Under the pieces are notes generated by a model. The model did no database searches. It worked only from the letters and a program-made list of their open reading frames with translations, and was not told the origin of the DNA. 64,000 nt of DNA, from assembly GCA_025656455.1 (NCBI GenBank), contig JAHXHS010000020.1, positions 1 through 64,000 of the forward strand, read 5' to 3'. Of the stretch, positions 40,754-52,895 are shown piece by piece. This stretch comes from Candidatus Thiodiazotropha sp. (ex Epidulcina cf. delphinae) (lineage in GTDB: Bacteria > Pseudomonadota > Gammaproteobacteria > Chromatiales > Chromatiaceae). Position 1 is the stretch's first letter; the number at the start of each line of letters is the position of its first letter. The position numbers were made by a program, and so were the translations under genes.

Positions 40754-43276
40754 ATGAAAAAGCTAAATCGTCGTAATTTCATGAAGTATGCCGCCGGCAG
40801 CGGTTGTGCATTGGCCGCAGGTTTGAGTGGCAGTCAGAGTGCTTTCGCCGGCTCGATCAGGCTACAGGCGGGTGGCCGGGATTTTTCCCCGACCACGAAC
40901 AAGGAGCTACAGGCCATACCGACGGCTTGTTGGCAGTGTGTGACCCGTGACGCCATGATCGGCTATGTCGAGGATGGACGCCTGGTGAAACTGGAAGGCC
41001 ATCCCGACTCTATCCGCACCCTCGGAAAACTCTGCGCCAAAGGACAGGCAGGCGTCAATCAAGTCTATTTTCCTGATCGTATCCTGTATCCGATGCTACG
41101 TGTCGGTAAGCGCGGCGAACACAAATGGAAAAGGATCTCCTGGGATGAGGCATTGGATCTTTTCGCATCCAAGCTGAAACCGCTTCTTGACGCCGGAACA
41201 CCCGAGTTGCTTATGTATCAGTATGGCCGTCATAAGGGTAGTCAGTCCTCGATCATGCACGATTTCATGGATGCATTCGGCTCCCAAACCATCGGTACTC
41301 ACACCTCGGTATGCGAAGGGCCTAAATGGGTCGGCCAGGAGAGCCTGTGGGGTGGAATGTACGATAACTGGGACTATGACCATACCGATTTCGTGGTTAA
41401 TTTCGGCTCAAACCAATTCGAGACCCATACCAATCATATACCGACATCACAGCGTCTTATTCGGGCGATGGTTGATCGCAATGTCCCCCTATACACCTTC
41501 GATGTGCGTCTTTCCAACACCGCCGCCAAGTCAACCGAGTGGATTCCCATTAAAGTCGGCATGGACGGTCTGGTGATGTTGGCGATGGTTAACGTGATCA
41601 TGAAAGAGGGGTTGTTTCGCAAGAATCATTTGAAATATATGCGTGTCTCGCCGGACTACCATGCATCGGACAATGACAAAATCGCCGCCATCAAGAAGCA
41701 TGTAGCCAAATTCACGCCTGAGTTCGCCGAGAAGGAGAGTGGTGTGCCGGCTGACAAGATTCGTCAAATCGCGCGTGGTTACGCGAAGGCGAAATCAGCC
41801 TGCCTGATCAGCTATCGCGGTACTGTTATGCATTATCATGGCGCGGATCAGGAACGTGCGGCCATGTTGCTTTCAGCGATCACCAACAATCTCGATAGAA
41901 AAGGTGGTCGGGTAATGGGCGTCGGCGCCGGCTGGAAACACCCCCATTCACCGAAGGCAAAACGGCAGAAAGGTCTCGATATCGTAAACGGCTTTCCTGG
42001 TGAGGCCGCCTTTCCGACACATCAATGCAGCCAACAGAATCTTCCAATGATCAAGGATGGTCAAAATGGTCGACCCAAAGTTTACTGGTCGAGTTGTAAC
42101 AACCAGGCCTTCATCAATGGAAACAACAAGGAGGCAGAAGCTATCTTGAAGGATGAGAACCTCATTCCTTTCTCAGTTTCGACTAACATCGTCTATGATG
42201 AGACATCGCAATATGCTGATCTCATCCTGCCCGATGTTACCTATCTGGAGCGGTGGGATTATGAGGATATGGTGTCTCCAACAGGGGTCGCCGAGTACTA
42301 CATCCGTCAACCCCTCATCAAGCCGCTGGGCGAGGCGTGGGATCAGGGTGAGGTCTTTGCCGGCTTGGCTAAACGGTTAGGCATTGATCTGGCCTATTCG
42401 ACCAAGGAAGAGTACGTTCGCCAGTCCTGCGAGATGACCCCGGGGGTAAGGGAAGCCGGTGGCTTCAAGTACATGAAGAAGCATGGGGTCTGGCATGATA
42501 AGAACGCCAAGCCTAACTTTGGCTTCTACGAAGAAACCGTGGATGTTTCCGGCGATGGGATTATTCTTGACGAAAAAACCGGCGTCTACTGGAACTACAA
42601 GAAGGCCGGTGTCAGCGAGGCTGAGGCCAAGAGCAAAGGCTATCTGGGCGTCGAGGGGGCCAAGAACGCCTACGTCGCCCAAGATATACAGGGTACGCCG
42701 CGCAAGGCCTATCCACCGAACACCTCGTTTACCAAGTCCGGTCTGCTTGATTTCTACTCGGACAATTTCGCGGCTAAGGGCTTCCCGGCGTTTCCGACCT
42801 ATACGCCGATCCCTGAGCATCAGAAGATGGGTAAGAATGATTTACATCTGACCACCTATAAGGTCGCCGTACATACCCATTCCCGCACGGCCCATTGCAA
42901 GTGGCTGTCCGAGATCAAGCACGACAATCCGGCATGGATCAACAGCAAGACCGCCGCCGAACGCGGGATCAAGGAGGGTGACCGCATTAAGGTGTCAAAT
43001 GATCTTGGTGAGATCACTACCACGGCCCATGTCACCGAAGGCATCATCCCCGGCATCGTAGCTATCTCGCACCATCTTGGGCGTCAGCACTCCGGCATCT
43101 ATGGATCCGGGAAAAAGTCTCCCACCCCTGGAGGAGCCGAGGCAGATCCTGATGCCAAGAACATCTGGTGGGACAAGCACGGAGCCCATCCCAACTCGAT
43201 CATTCCGAACAGTTCGGATCCGATCAGTGGCGGTCAACGGTGGATGGATACGGTGGTGAGAGTTGCCAAGGCATAG
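40754..43276 (+). CDS. Tat-exported molybdopterin oxidoreductase, catalytic subunit
   Basis: The 840-aa protein has a Tat signal (LNRRNFMKYAAG) and the DMSO reductase-family fold. The N-terminal cluster motif is C59-x2-C62-x3-D66...C94, with Asp where the third Cys normally stands. C187 in THTSVCEGPKWVGQ is the probable molybdenum ligand, placing it with the Psr/Phs/Ttr/Arr branch. YGRHKGS (157-163) occupies the region that separates ArrA and ArxA. The substrate cannot be assigned: polysulfide, thiosulfate, tetrathionate or an arsenic/selenium oxyanion are all possible. It forms an operon with the ferredoxin, cytochrome and chaperone. Confidence 0.9.
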   Translation: MKKLNRRNFMKYAAGSGCALAAGLSGSQSAFAGSIRLQAGGRDFSPTTNKELQAIPTACWQCVTRDAMIGYVEDGRLVKLEGHPDSIRTLGKLCAKGQAGVNQVYFPDRILYPMLRVGKRGEHKWKRISWDEALDLFASKLKPLLDAGTPELLMYQYGRHKGSQSSIMHDFMDAFGSQTIGTHTSVCEGPKWVGQESLWGGMYDNWDYDHTDFVVNFGSNQFETHTNHIPTSQRLIRAMVDRNVPLYTFDVRLSNTAAKSTEWIPIKVGMDGLVMLAMVNVIMKEGLFRKNHLKYMRVSPDYHASDNDKIAAIKKHVAKFTPEFAEKESGVPADKIRQIARGYAKAKSACLISYRGTVMHYHGADQERAAMLLSAITNNLDRKGGRVMGVGAGWKHPHSPKAKRQKGLDIVNGFPGEAAFPTHQCSQQNLPMIKDGQNGRPKVYWSSCNNQAFINGNNKEAEAILKDENLIPFSVSTNIVYDETSQYADLILPDVTYLERWDYEDMVSPTGVAEYYIRQPLIKPLGEAWDQGEVFAGLAKRLGIDLAYSTKEEYVRQSCEMTPGVREAGGFKYMKKHGVWHDKNAKPNFGFYEETVDVSGDGIILDEKTGVYWNYKKAGVSEAEAKSKGYLGVEGAKNAYVAQDIQGTPRKAYPPNTSFTKSGLLDFYSDNFAAKGFPAFPTYTPIPEHQKMGKNDLHLTTYKVAVHTHSRTAHCKWLSEIKHDNPAWINSKTAAERGIKEGDRIKVSNDLGEITTTAHVTEGIIPGIVAISHHLGRQHSGIYGSGKKSPTPGGAEADPDAKNIWWDKHGAHPNSIIPNSSDPISGGQRWMDTVVRVAKA

Positions 43277-43298
43277 CGAGAGAAACAGGAGAGCCGAG

Positions 43299-43952
43299 AT
43301 GGGAACCGACTGGAAAACGCTGGCCGATGGCGCCAAGACACGCAGTGAGTTTTATGGACTGTTGGCCACTGTTTTCAGGGAGGAGCCCAGCGAGGCCCTG
43401 ATTCACGAGTTGAGGGGTCCCCGTCTGGCGGGGACCTTCTCAGGCATGGAGGTGGAACTGGGTGAATCGTTCTACAACGATCCTGAGGCCGAGGTGAGAG
43501 CATCGCTGGTATTGGAGTTTACCCGCCTGTTCATCGGTCCTGGCAGCCATATATCCGCCCACGAGTCTGTCTTTGCCGAGGTGGATGGCGGGCTGGGGGG
43601 GCTATGGGGGGCTAAGACCGTCGAAGTGAAAAAGTTTATCGAGGCGGCCGGTCTTGAGTATGAGCAGCGGTTTACCGGTCTTCCTGATCATGTCAGTGTT
43701 GAGCTTGAGTTTATGCAGAAGCTGACCGGGTGGGAGGCTGATCAGTGGAGCCGGCAGGATCGTACGAGCGCGGAGTATTGCCAGTCAGTGCAACGCATGT
43801 TTCTTGAGCGACATCTGTTATGTTGGGTATCCCAATTCTGTGATGCGGTGATGGCTCAGGCTGACATACCGTTCTATCGAGCCATGGCTGAGTTGACCAA
43901 GAACTACCTGGCGTTTGAACGGCAGAGTATTGCGCCTGACGACGCGGCCTGA
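43299..43952 (+). CDS. TorD-family molybdoenzyme chaperone
   Basis: The ATG at 43299 follows CAGGAGAGCC, giving 217 aa; the longer frame to 43263 overlaps the previous gene and is less likely. Features of the all-helical TorD family are FYGLLATVFREEPSEALIHE, LVLEFTRLFIGPG with the HISAHESVF loop, and SVELEFMQKLT. TorD proteins hold the Tat signal and insert cofactor before export, here surely for the 840-aa oxidoreductase. It is the last gene of the sigma-54 operon. Confidence 0.92.
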   Translation: MGTDWKTLADGAKTRSEFYGLLATVFREEPSEALIHELRGPRLAGTFSGMEVELGESFYNDPEAEVRASLVLEFTRLFIGPGSHISAHESVFAEVDGGLGGLWGAKTVEVKKFIEAAGLEYEQRFTGLPDHVSVELEFMQKLTGWEADQWSRQDRTSAEYCQSVQRMFLERHLLCWVSQFCDAVMAQADIPFYRAMAELTKNYLAFERQSIAPDDAA

Positions 43953-44242
43953 AGCTGTCAGGTGGGTGGATCATATCAACCATCAGGGTTCAGTGTTTCA
44001 GCGCAAAGTTGATTGTCCGCGAATGAACGCAAACTAACGCGAATGGGAGGCGTAATCCATCCCATGCCTTGGCTTGACGGTTTTCAGTCACGGCAGAATC
44101 TTCCTTGCCAAGCCTGCAAGGTTTGGAGATTCTTGGCTGGCAAGCGGAACCTCGGCATGAGGCTCGTTCATAATAAATTTGCGTTTATTCGCGTTCATTT
44201 GCGGATAATTCCATCTGATAGGGCTTGTTGAGCTCGGCTTCT
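43953..44242. repeat. Intergenic region with TTTGCG/GAATGAACGC dispersed repeats
   Basis: At 44014-44047, TTGTCCGCGAATGAACGCAA then ACTAACGCGAATGG, and at 44177-44209, AAATTTGCGTTTATTCGCGT then TCATTTGCGG, form a long inverted pair. The same short motif recurs at 12591, 32964, 53772, 53920 and 59660. No gene is supported. Confidence 0.6.
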
Positions 44243-44917
44243 CTATTCGCTCGAATAAGGTAAGAGCCCCTTTTTTATCGCCATACGCTTGCGAAGAGCA
44301 GCTTCCTGTTCAGCCTCCATGCCCAAATTCTTACCCTGTTTGATAGCGAATTCCAGCGGAGCGCCCAGATTGAATCGATAGGCTGCCCACATGGCGCCGA
44401 GAAGCGCTGACGTCGGTGAATAGACCAATAGCCTGCTGTTGCTGGCGTCGATAACCTGCTGGGTGAAGTCATCGACTTGCTCTTGACTCGGCACCGCGCC
44501 ATCAACCGGTATGCTGATATAACGCATCCCCAGCGCCTCGGTCTCTGATCGGTGCAGACGCGCGGTTTTCTCGGGGGTTCCGAGGTCGATGACGGTTTCA
44601 AACCCGAAGGCTTTTAGTTCGGCTATGCGATTGACCTGACGCCCCTGGGTCGCCTGGAGATAGGGCATGGCGAGGCCGGGTTCCTCAACTGCGATACCAT
44701 ACCCAATTCTCCCTGGTAATTTTGATGCCTTTAGGGTGAGTGACTGGGGTGCTGATTGACCGTTAGGGGCGGTCAGCGCTAGATCATTGTGCCGGTTCAT
44801 TTCCCCATCGCCCCACCAACCACAGGCATCCACTGATTTCGTTGGGATGGCGAAGAGGCATAACGAGGTCGTAATGGCGGCGGGTATCAAACTGCAAATG
44901 CGTTGCGCTTTCTTCAT
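44243..44917 (-). CDS. Exported tyrosine-phosphatase-like protein lacking the catalytic Cys
   Basis: The 224-aa protein has a signal peptide (ends near SVDACG). Its region 105-190 resembles dual-specificity phosphatases: FGFETVIDLGTPEKTARLHR, LGMRYISIPVDGAVPSQEQV, DDFTQQVID. Where active members have HCxxGxxRS, this one reads LLVYSPTSALLGAMWAAYRF, so Cys and Arg are absent. Hence it is probably not a phosphatase but could bind phosphate or a protein. It stands alone between the molybdoenzyme operon and alaS. A misassignment to this fold is possible, since similarity is limited to the strand order. Confidence 0.65.
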   Translation of the reverse strand: MKKAQRICSLIPAAITTSLCLFAIPTKSVDACGWWGDGEMNRHNDLALTAPNGQSAPQSLTLKASKLPGRIGYGIAVEEPGLAMPYLQATQGRQVNRIAELKAFGFETVIDLGTPEKTARLHRSETEALGMRYISIPVDGAVPSQEQVDDFTQQVIDASNSRLLVYSPTSALLGAMWAAYRFNLGAPLEFAIKQGKNLGMEAEQEAALRKRMAIKKGLLPYSSE

Positions 44918-47912
<2,995 letters not shown>

Positions 47913-48012
47913 GATCAGGCCTTGCTTGATAACATACGGTTTCTCTTGAGGCCGCTTTGGTGTTTAATGTGCAGCTTTTTCAAGCGGCTAGATTACAGGA
48001 CATTGAACTGAG

Positions 48013-49236
48013 ATGGCACTGATCGTGCAAAAATATGGCGGTACTTCCGTCGGCAGTGTTGAACGCATCTTCGCCGTGGCCGAAAAGGTCAAGGGATACC
48101 GGGATAGGGGGGACCAAGTCGTGGTCGTGGTCTCCGCGATGTCGGGGGAGACAAACCGGTTGATAGGCCTGGCGGGGCAGATCGATGAGTCACCCGACCC
48201 CAGAGAGATGGATGTCTTGGTCTCCACCGGTGAGCAGGTCACCATTGCCCTGTTGTCCATTGCCCTGCAAAAGATCGGTTGCCCGGCCCGCTCCTATACT
48301 GGCGGGCAGGTGCATATCCTTACTGACAGCGCCTACAGCAAGGCGCGCATTCGCGATATCGACGCGGCCCGGGTGAAGGCCGATCTGGATGCCGGGCGGG
48401 TGGTGGTGGTTGCCGGTTTCCAGGGGGTTGACGAGCACGGCAGCATCACCACCCTGGGTCGTGGCGGCTCGGATACCACGGCAGTGGCCATGGCGGCCGC
48501 CCTCAAGGGCGATGAATGCCAGATCTACACCGATGTGGACGGTGTCTACACCACGGATCCCAGGGTGGAGCCCAAGGCCAGGCGGCTGGAGCGTATCACC
48601 TTCGAAGAGATGCTGGAGATGGCCAGCCTCGGTTCCAAGGTGCTGCAGATCCGCGCGGTGGAATTCGCAGGCAAATACAATGTTCCCCTACGTGTCCTTT
48701 CCAGTTTCGAAGCGGGCGAAGGGACACTGATCACCTTTGAGGAAGAGAGTATGGAACAGGCAAAGATTTCAGGTATCGCATTCAACCGCGATGAGGCGAA
48801 GCTGACAATCCTCGGCGTGCCTGACCAACCGGGTGTGGCGCACAAGATTATCGGTCCGATTTCGAGCCGGAATATCGAGGTCGACATGATCGTGCAGAAT
48901 ATCTCAGCCGATACGGGCAGCACCGATTTCACCTTTACCGTGAACCGGGGCGATTTCAAGCGTGCGCGGGAGATTCTGCAGCAGACTGCTACGGAAATGA
49001 GCGCCCGCGAGGTCCTGGCAGACGATAAAATCGTTAAAATATCGCTAGTTGGCGTCGGCATGCGTTCACATGCGGGGATTGCCAGCAAAATGTTCGAGGC
49101 GCTGGCCAAGGAGGGCATCAACATCCGCATGATTTCCACCTCTGAGATAAAGATTTCAGTGGTTGTGGATGAAAAATACCTTGAACTCGGGGTTCGTGCT
49201 TTGCATGAGGCATTTGAGCTGGAGAGAGAAATTTAA
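48013..49236 (+). CDS. lysC: Aspartate kinase
   Basis: The 407-aa protein has the N-terminal kinase domain (ALIVQKYGGTSVGSVERI, DVDGVYTTDPRVEPKA) and two C-terminal ACT domains (LTILGVPDQPGVAHKI; KISLVGVGMRSHAGIASKMF) for feedback by lysine and/or threonine. It makes aspartyl phosphate, the first step to Lys, Met, Thr and diaminopimelate. It lies 100 nt after alaS in the order alaS-lysC-csrA that is conserved in many gammaproteobacteria. No lysine riboswitch is visible in the leader. Confidence 0.97.
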   Translation: MALIVQKYGGTSVGSVERIFAVAEKVKGYRDRGDQVVVVVSAMSGETNRLIGLAGQIDESPDPREMDVLVSTGEQVTIALLSIALQKIGCPARSYTGGQVHILTDSAYSKARIRDIDAARVKADLDAGRVVVVAGFQGVDEHGSITTLGRGGSDTTAVAMAAALKGDECQIYTDVDGVYTTDPRVEPKARRLERITFEEMLEMASLGSKVLQIRAVEFAGKYNVPLRVLSSFEAGEGTLITFEEESMEQAKISGIAFNRDEAKLTILGVPDQPGVAHKIIGPISSRNIEVDMIVQNISADTGSTDFTFTVNRGDFKRAREILQQTATEMSAREVLADDKIVKISLVGVGMRSHAGIASKMFEALAKEGINIRMISTSEIKISVVVDEKYLELGVRALHEAFELEREI

Positions 49237-49440
49237 TCCTAAAATCCGCCAAATCGGCCTAAACAGCGTTAAATCAGTGGTTTTCAGGATTTTTTCCTCT
49301 TTTTAACCGACTCTCCAATTGCTAAAATATGTACACCAGTCCCGTTACCGCGGAGGCTTGGTTGGCAAGGCGCGCCTTCCCTCGGAGGCATTCCACCGAA
49401 GGTGCGCTTAATAACATAAGGAACTACATGGAGACTGGAA

Positions 49441-49626
49441 ATGCTGATACTAACCCGCCGAGTCGGCGAAACCCTAATGATTGGAGATGAGGTTACGGTC
49501 ACGGTGCTTGGAGTGAAGGGAAACCAAGTGCGGATCGGAGTCAATGCTCCGCGTGATGTTACCGTACACCGGGAAGAGATCTACGAACGCATAAAGAGAG
49601 AACAGGCCGAAGAGTCCTCCTCCTGA
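49441..49626 (+). CDS. csrA: Carbon storage regulator CsrA
   Basis: The 61-aa protein is a textbook Csr[55 protein letters not shown]. The dimer binds GGA motifs in mRNA leaders and controls translation and stability. Upstream, ACATGGAGACTGGAAATG includes a GGA at the ribosome site, consistent with autoregulation. It is followed closely by a strong terminator and then tRNA-Ser. Confidence 0.97.
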   Translation: MLILTRRVGETLMIGDEVTVTVLGVKGNQVRIGVNAPRDVTVHREEIYERIKREQAEESSS

Positions 49627-49673
49627 CGCGTGTCAGGCAGGATTAAGACGACGAGGGTAGACCTCGAAAAATG

Positions 49674-49701
49674 ACTTTGCCATGGAAGGCAAAGTTTTTT
49701 T
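49674..49701 (+). terminator. Terminator of csrA
   Basis: The stem ACTTTGCC/GGCAAAGT with an ATGGAA loop is followed by seven T residues. It ends the csrA message 48 nt after the stop. Confidence 0.9.
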
Positions 49702-49854
49702 GTCTGTAGAAGAATAAATCTGTACAATCTCGACTCCTTTGTGGGGTCTGAGCGGCGGGTGGCATGGCCACTCGGCGGCTATACAAGCCCACAATTGAGG
49801 TTAAGCAGCCACCCATACGCGGGTTCGGTTGATCCCACAAAATGATTAAAATCC

Positions 49855-49947
49855 GGAGAGATGGCCGAGCGGCTGAAGGCGCTCCCCTGCTAAGGGAGTA
49901 TGGGGTTAATAGCTCCATCGAGGGTTCGAATCCCTCTCTCTCCGCCA
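49855..49947 (+). tRNA. serX: tRNA-Ser (anticodon GCU)
   Basis: It is a 93-nt class II tRNA with acceptor GGAGAGA/TCTCTCC, D-arm GCCGAGCGGCTGAAGGC, anticodon stem CTCCC with loop CTGCTAA (anticodon GCT), a long variable arm, T-arm AGGGTTCGAATCCCT and encoded CCA. It reads AGC/AGU. csrA followed by tRNA-Ser is the common gammaproteobacterial arrangement. The 3' 15 nt lie inside a 31-bp inverted repeat with the downstream sequence. The symbol is by analogy and not certain. Confidence 0.96.
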
Positions 49948-49950
49948 AAC

Positions 49951-49980
49951 AAAAAGGGGGCTCATCCGAGCCCCCTTTTT
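49951..49980 (+). terminator. Terminator after tRNA-Ser
   Basis: AAAAAGGGGGCTC-ATCC-GAGCCCCCTTTTT is a strong hairpin followed by T residues. It is the core of a much longer 31-bp palindrome (49933-49963 with 49968-49998) reaching into the tRNA 3' end. Confidence 0.9.
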
Positions 49981-50467
49981 GTTTGGCGGAGAGAGAGGAT
50001 TTGGTTCGAACCCTTGGTTCGACAAGGAGCGCAGCGACGCAGGACGCCGCAGCGCAGCGTAGGCGCCCCGCAGGGGTGAGCCGAAGGCGAATCAATCCCT
50101 CCCCGCAGCCGGCTTCCAAGGTGGGAGTCCCTCATGCCCCCTTTTTGTTTGGCGGAGAGAGAGGATTTGGTTCGAACCCTTGGTTCGACAAGGAGCGCAG
50201 CGACGCAGGACGCCGCAGCGCAGCGTAGGCGCCCCGCAGGGGTGAGCCGAAGGCGAATCAATCCCTCCCCGCAGCCGGCTTCCAAGGTGGGAGTCCCTCA
50301 TGCCCCCTTTTTGTTTGGCGGAGAGAGAGGATTTGGTTCGAACCCTTGGTTCGACCAGGAGCGTAGCGACGCAGGACGCCGCAGTGCAGCGAAGGCGCCC
50401 CGCAGGGGTGAGCCGCAGGCGAATCAATCCCTCCCCCCAGTTGGCTTTCAAGGTGGAGTCCTTCACG
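49970..50467. repeat. Three tandem 166-bp units with inverted tRNA-Ser 3' ends
   Basis: Units start at 49970, 50136 and 50302, each with GCCCCCTTTTTGTTTGGCGG then AGAGAGAGGATTTGGTTCGA. The first two are identical or nearly so; the third drifts at its end (ACGCCTCC at 50467). On the minus strand each unit ends with a T-arm-like GGTTCGAACC and CTCTCTCCGCCA, i.e. a copy of the tRNA-Ser 3' end and the left terminator arm. The remaining 100 bp (GCAGCGACGCAGGACGCCGC...) is GC-rich and non-coding. Confidence 0.9.
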
Positions 50468-50605
50468 CCTCCTGTGCATTTTTCACAGCTTCACGGCGAC
50501 ATATATCACTGAGATTCACCGAGACTTCACTTATAGTTTCTGATAAAGACGGAATGACACTGATGTAATATCCGTAGCGGTTCATCAGTGTGCTTTTATC
50601 GTTAT

Positions 50606-50858
50606 AACTCAAGTTTCGGAGTTCATCTTGTTCCCATGTTCTACGCGTTTCGTAGGGTGCGGCCCTGCCGCACCGTAACTTGAAGCCCTGGAACCCAAGG
50701 TATTGGGTCAGGGGGCTGCGAAGTGAAGAAATCCGTCATAGCAAACAAGAGCGCAACCCAGCATGGTGCGGCAGGGCCGCACCCTACGCCCTGTTCACAT
50801 TGTGCGGTCCCACATAGAACATGGGAACGCGTTAAATTTGAACTCCGAAACTTGAGTT
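50606..50858. mobile_element. 253-bp inverted-repeat element, copy 2
   Basis: It has the same length and ends (AACTCAAGTTTCGGAGTTCA) as the copy at the hsdR tail and differs from it at only a handful of positions. It includes the paired REP-like palindromes at 50655-50674 and 50765-50784. It lies in an intergenic gap, 25 bp before a hypothetical gene, and may supply part of its upstream sequence. Confidence 0.9.
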
Positions 50859-50883
50859 ATAAAAAATAGAACGGGGGATCGGC

Positions 50884-51177
50884 ATGCTGAGTGAAAATGA
50901 AATAGATCGAAGGCTATCGACAAGCGAGCTGTTTAGCCTGGTATGTCAGACGGGAACATACCCCAGTTGCACTGTTTTGAAGACTCAGGGCAGTATCCGG
51001 GAGCTCGAGATCATGGCGGCGGGTCTGAGGCAGATCGGTGATGCTAAAGCGGCGGAAAGCATCGATATGAAGATCATGTCACTGCTGGAGAAAAAAATCT
51101 GCAAGAAGATCATCGACCGAAGTCGTAGAGAGCAGCTATTGGTCCGAGAAGAGAGGATTCAGCCCAATCTTCCATGA
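50884..51177 (+). CDS. Hypothetical 97-aa protein
   Basis: ATG 50884 has ACGGGGGATCGGC upstream. The product is soluble and helical (ELFSLVCQTGTYPSCTVLKT, AAESIDMKIMSLLEKKICKK), with three Cys and a basic C-terminal part. I recognise no domain. It converges with the chemoreceptor gene (51201), leaving 23 bp. The unbroken frame and start signal support a real gene. Confidence 0.55.
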   Translation: MLSENEIDRRLSTSELFSLVCQTGTYPSCTVLKTQGSIRELEIMAAGLRQIGDAKAAESIDMKIMSLLEKKICKKIIDRSRREQLLVREERIQPNLP

Positions 51178-51200
51178 TTAGGCTGTGTTGATCCCCGTCC

Positions 51201-52895
51201 CTACACCCGGAACTGTCCGATCAATTCCTGTAACTCGGCTGCCATGCTTGCCAGGCTTTGTCCGGCCTGGGAGGTCTGCTCGGCGCCCGTGGCGTTTTGG
51301 GTGGCCATGTCGTTGATGCGAACGATGTTGCGGTTCATATCTTCCGCCACCGAGTTCTGCTCTTCCGAGGCGGTAGCGATCTGGGTGCTCATTTCATTGA
51401 TTCGCGACACGGCATCCGCAATCGTTGTCAATGAAGCGCCTGCCTGGTTGGCCTGATCGACAACGGACTTGGCCTGCTCGCGGCTTTGACTCATCGCCTG
51501 CACGGCATCGCTGGAGCCTGACTGGAGCTTGTCGATGATCTGATTGATCTCTGCGGCGGATTCCTGGGTCCGGCCTGCCAGGGTGCGCACCTCGTCTGCC
51601 ACCACGGCGAATCCCCGGCCCTGTTCACCGGCGCGGGCGGCCTCGATGGCTGCATTCAGCGCCAACAGATTGGTCTGTTCGGCAATCCCCTTGATCACAT
51701 CCAGCACGGTAGTGATATTCTCGCTGTTCTGCTCTACCTGGACGATGACATCTGCCGCATTTTCGAGTCTCTCCGCCAGTCGCTGGACCCCTTGCACGGC
51801 TTTTTGAACCACCTTGCCACCCTCCTGGGTTTCGGCATTGGCATTGCCTGCGGCGGAGGCCGTGTTGCTGATGTTCTCGGTCACATCTCTTATGGTGGTG
51901 CTCATTTCGTTCATCGCCGTCGCTATCTGTTCCGTCTCGAATTGCTGTTGTTGGATATTGGTGCTGGTTTGCGTGGTGACCACCGACACCTCTTCCGCGG
52001 CTGTGGAGAGTTGGGTGGTGGTAGCGTTGATCTGTGAAATGAGATTCAACAAGCGCTTGTGCATCGTCTGAGTCGATTGTTGCAATTTGCCGATTTCATC
52101 CCTCCCATCAACCGTTGTGGTCTCGGTAAGGTCACCCGAGGCAATGACTTCAAGATCATGGACCGTCACAGCCAGGCGTTTGACGACATTGTTGGCTACC
52201 GTCCAGCTTACGGCGATGCCGATAGCGAGCGCCGCGAGGCCAAGCATGGCAATCATTTTGACCGCCGCTTGTTCATGCGCTTCGGCGCGCAGTGCGGCCT
52301 CTTCGGTGAAGGTTTCGATCTCGAGCAACAGGGCCTCGATTTTGTGGTTCAGTTGTTCTTCCTCATGCTCCACTTTTTCCGTGAGTTCTTCAGCCTGGTG
52401 GGTCTTTCTCTCGGCAAGCAGGGTAAACACCTGATGGGCATGCGCCTCGAAATCCGTATGCTCTTTCTCGATCGATTTCAGCGTCTGATAGACATGCTCG
52501 AACTCCTTTGCATCCTCTTCGGTGTGGGCCATGCTCTTGGCATGCTCAGCCAGGCCTAGACCCGCATGGAGCGCCTCATTGACCAGCTTGCTGTGGTTAT
52601 CGAATTCAGCTATTTCACTTTTGAGGCGTTGGCCTGCGTTGTCGTGCTTTTGCAGGAACTCCCCATGGAAACGGGCCCGTTCGAAGTGAATGGACTGTTC
52701 CAACTGATGTTCAGTGATTTTAGCGAGGGTATTGGTGAGAGGAATATCCTGCTCGGCGATAGCATGGAGTTCATTGCCGATCTGCGTCAAGGTGTACAGT
52801 GCGTAGCCATAGCCCAATACGATCAGGGCCAACAGGATCGCGGCGTTGCCGATGAGTTTTGTTCGGAATCGGAGGTTGTTGAGTAGAGTTTTCAT
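51201..52895 (-). CDS. Methyl-accepting chemotaxis protein
   Basis: The 564-aa receptor has TM1 ([20 protein letters not shown]), a helical periplasmic domain of about 180 residues with many Glu/His ([20 protein letters not shown]) and TM2 ([20 protein letters not shown]). HAMP is next, then the signalling hairpin with the tip [20 protein letters not shown] and [15 protein letters not shown]. It signals to CheA/CheW at the pole. No chemotaxis genes lie in the window. The His- and Glu-rich ligand domain resembles 4-helix-bundle sensors but the ligand is unknown. Confidence 0.95.
   Translation of the reverse strand: MKTLLNNLRFRTKLIGNAAILLALIVLGYGYALYTLTQIGNELHAIAEQDIPLTNTLAKITEHQLEQSIHFERARFHGEFLQKHDNAGQRLKSEIAEFDNHSKLVNEALHAGLGLAEHAKSMAHTEEDAKEFEHVYQTLKSIEKEHTDFEAHAHQVFTLLAERKTHQAEELTEKVEHEEEQLNHKIEALLLEIETFTEEAALRAEAHEQAAVKMIAMLGLAALAIGIAVSWTVANNVVKRLAVTVHDLEVIASGDLTETTTVDGRDEIGKLQQSTQTMHKRLLNLISQINATTTQLSTAAEEVSVVTTQTSTNIQQQQFETEQIATAMNEMSTTIRDVTENISNTASAAGNANAETQEGGKVVQKAVQGVQRLAERLENAADVIVQVEQNSENITTVLDVIKGIAEQTNLLALNAAIEAARAGEQGRGFAVVADEVRTLAGRTQESAAEINQIIDKLQSGSSDAVQAMSQSREQAKSVVDQANQAGASLTTIADAVSRINEMSTQIATASEEQNSVAEDMNRNIVRINDMATQNATGAEQTSQAGQSLASMAAELQELIGQFRV

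Noticed and set aside
40754..43276. Assigning the molybdoenzyme as tetrathionate reductase TtrA or arsenate reductase ArrA
   Set aside because: Length, the GRHKGS region and the missing third Cys do not match clearly; sensing genes alone do not decide the substrate.
47913..48012. Lysine riboswitch before lysC
   Set aside because: Only 100 nt separate alaS and lysC, and I see no multi-helix conserved core.
49970..50467. Possible CRISPR array
   Set aside because: Units are 166 bp with no short repeat/spacer alternation, nearly identical along their length, and no cas genes are present.
49842..50568. Open frames running through the tRNA and its repeat array on both strands
   Set aside because: They exist only because the GC-rich 166-bp unit lacks stops; frame changes between units because 166 is not a multiple of three.
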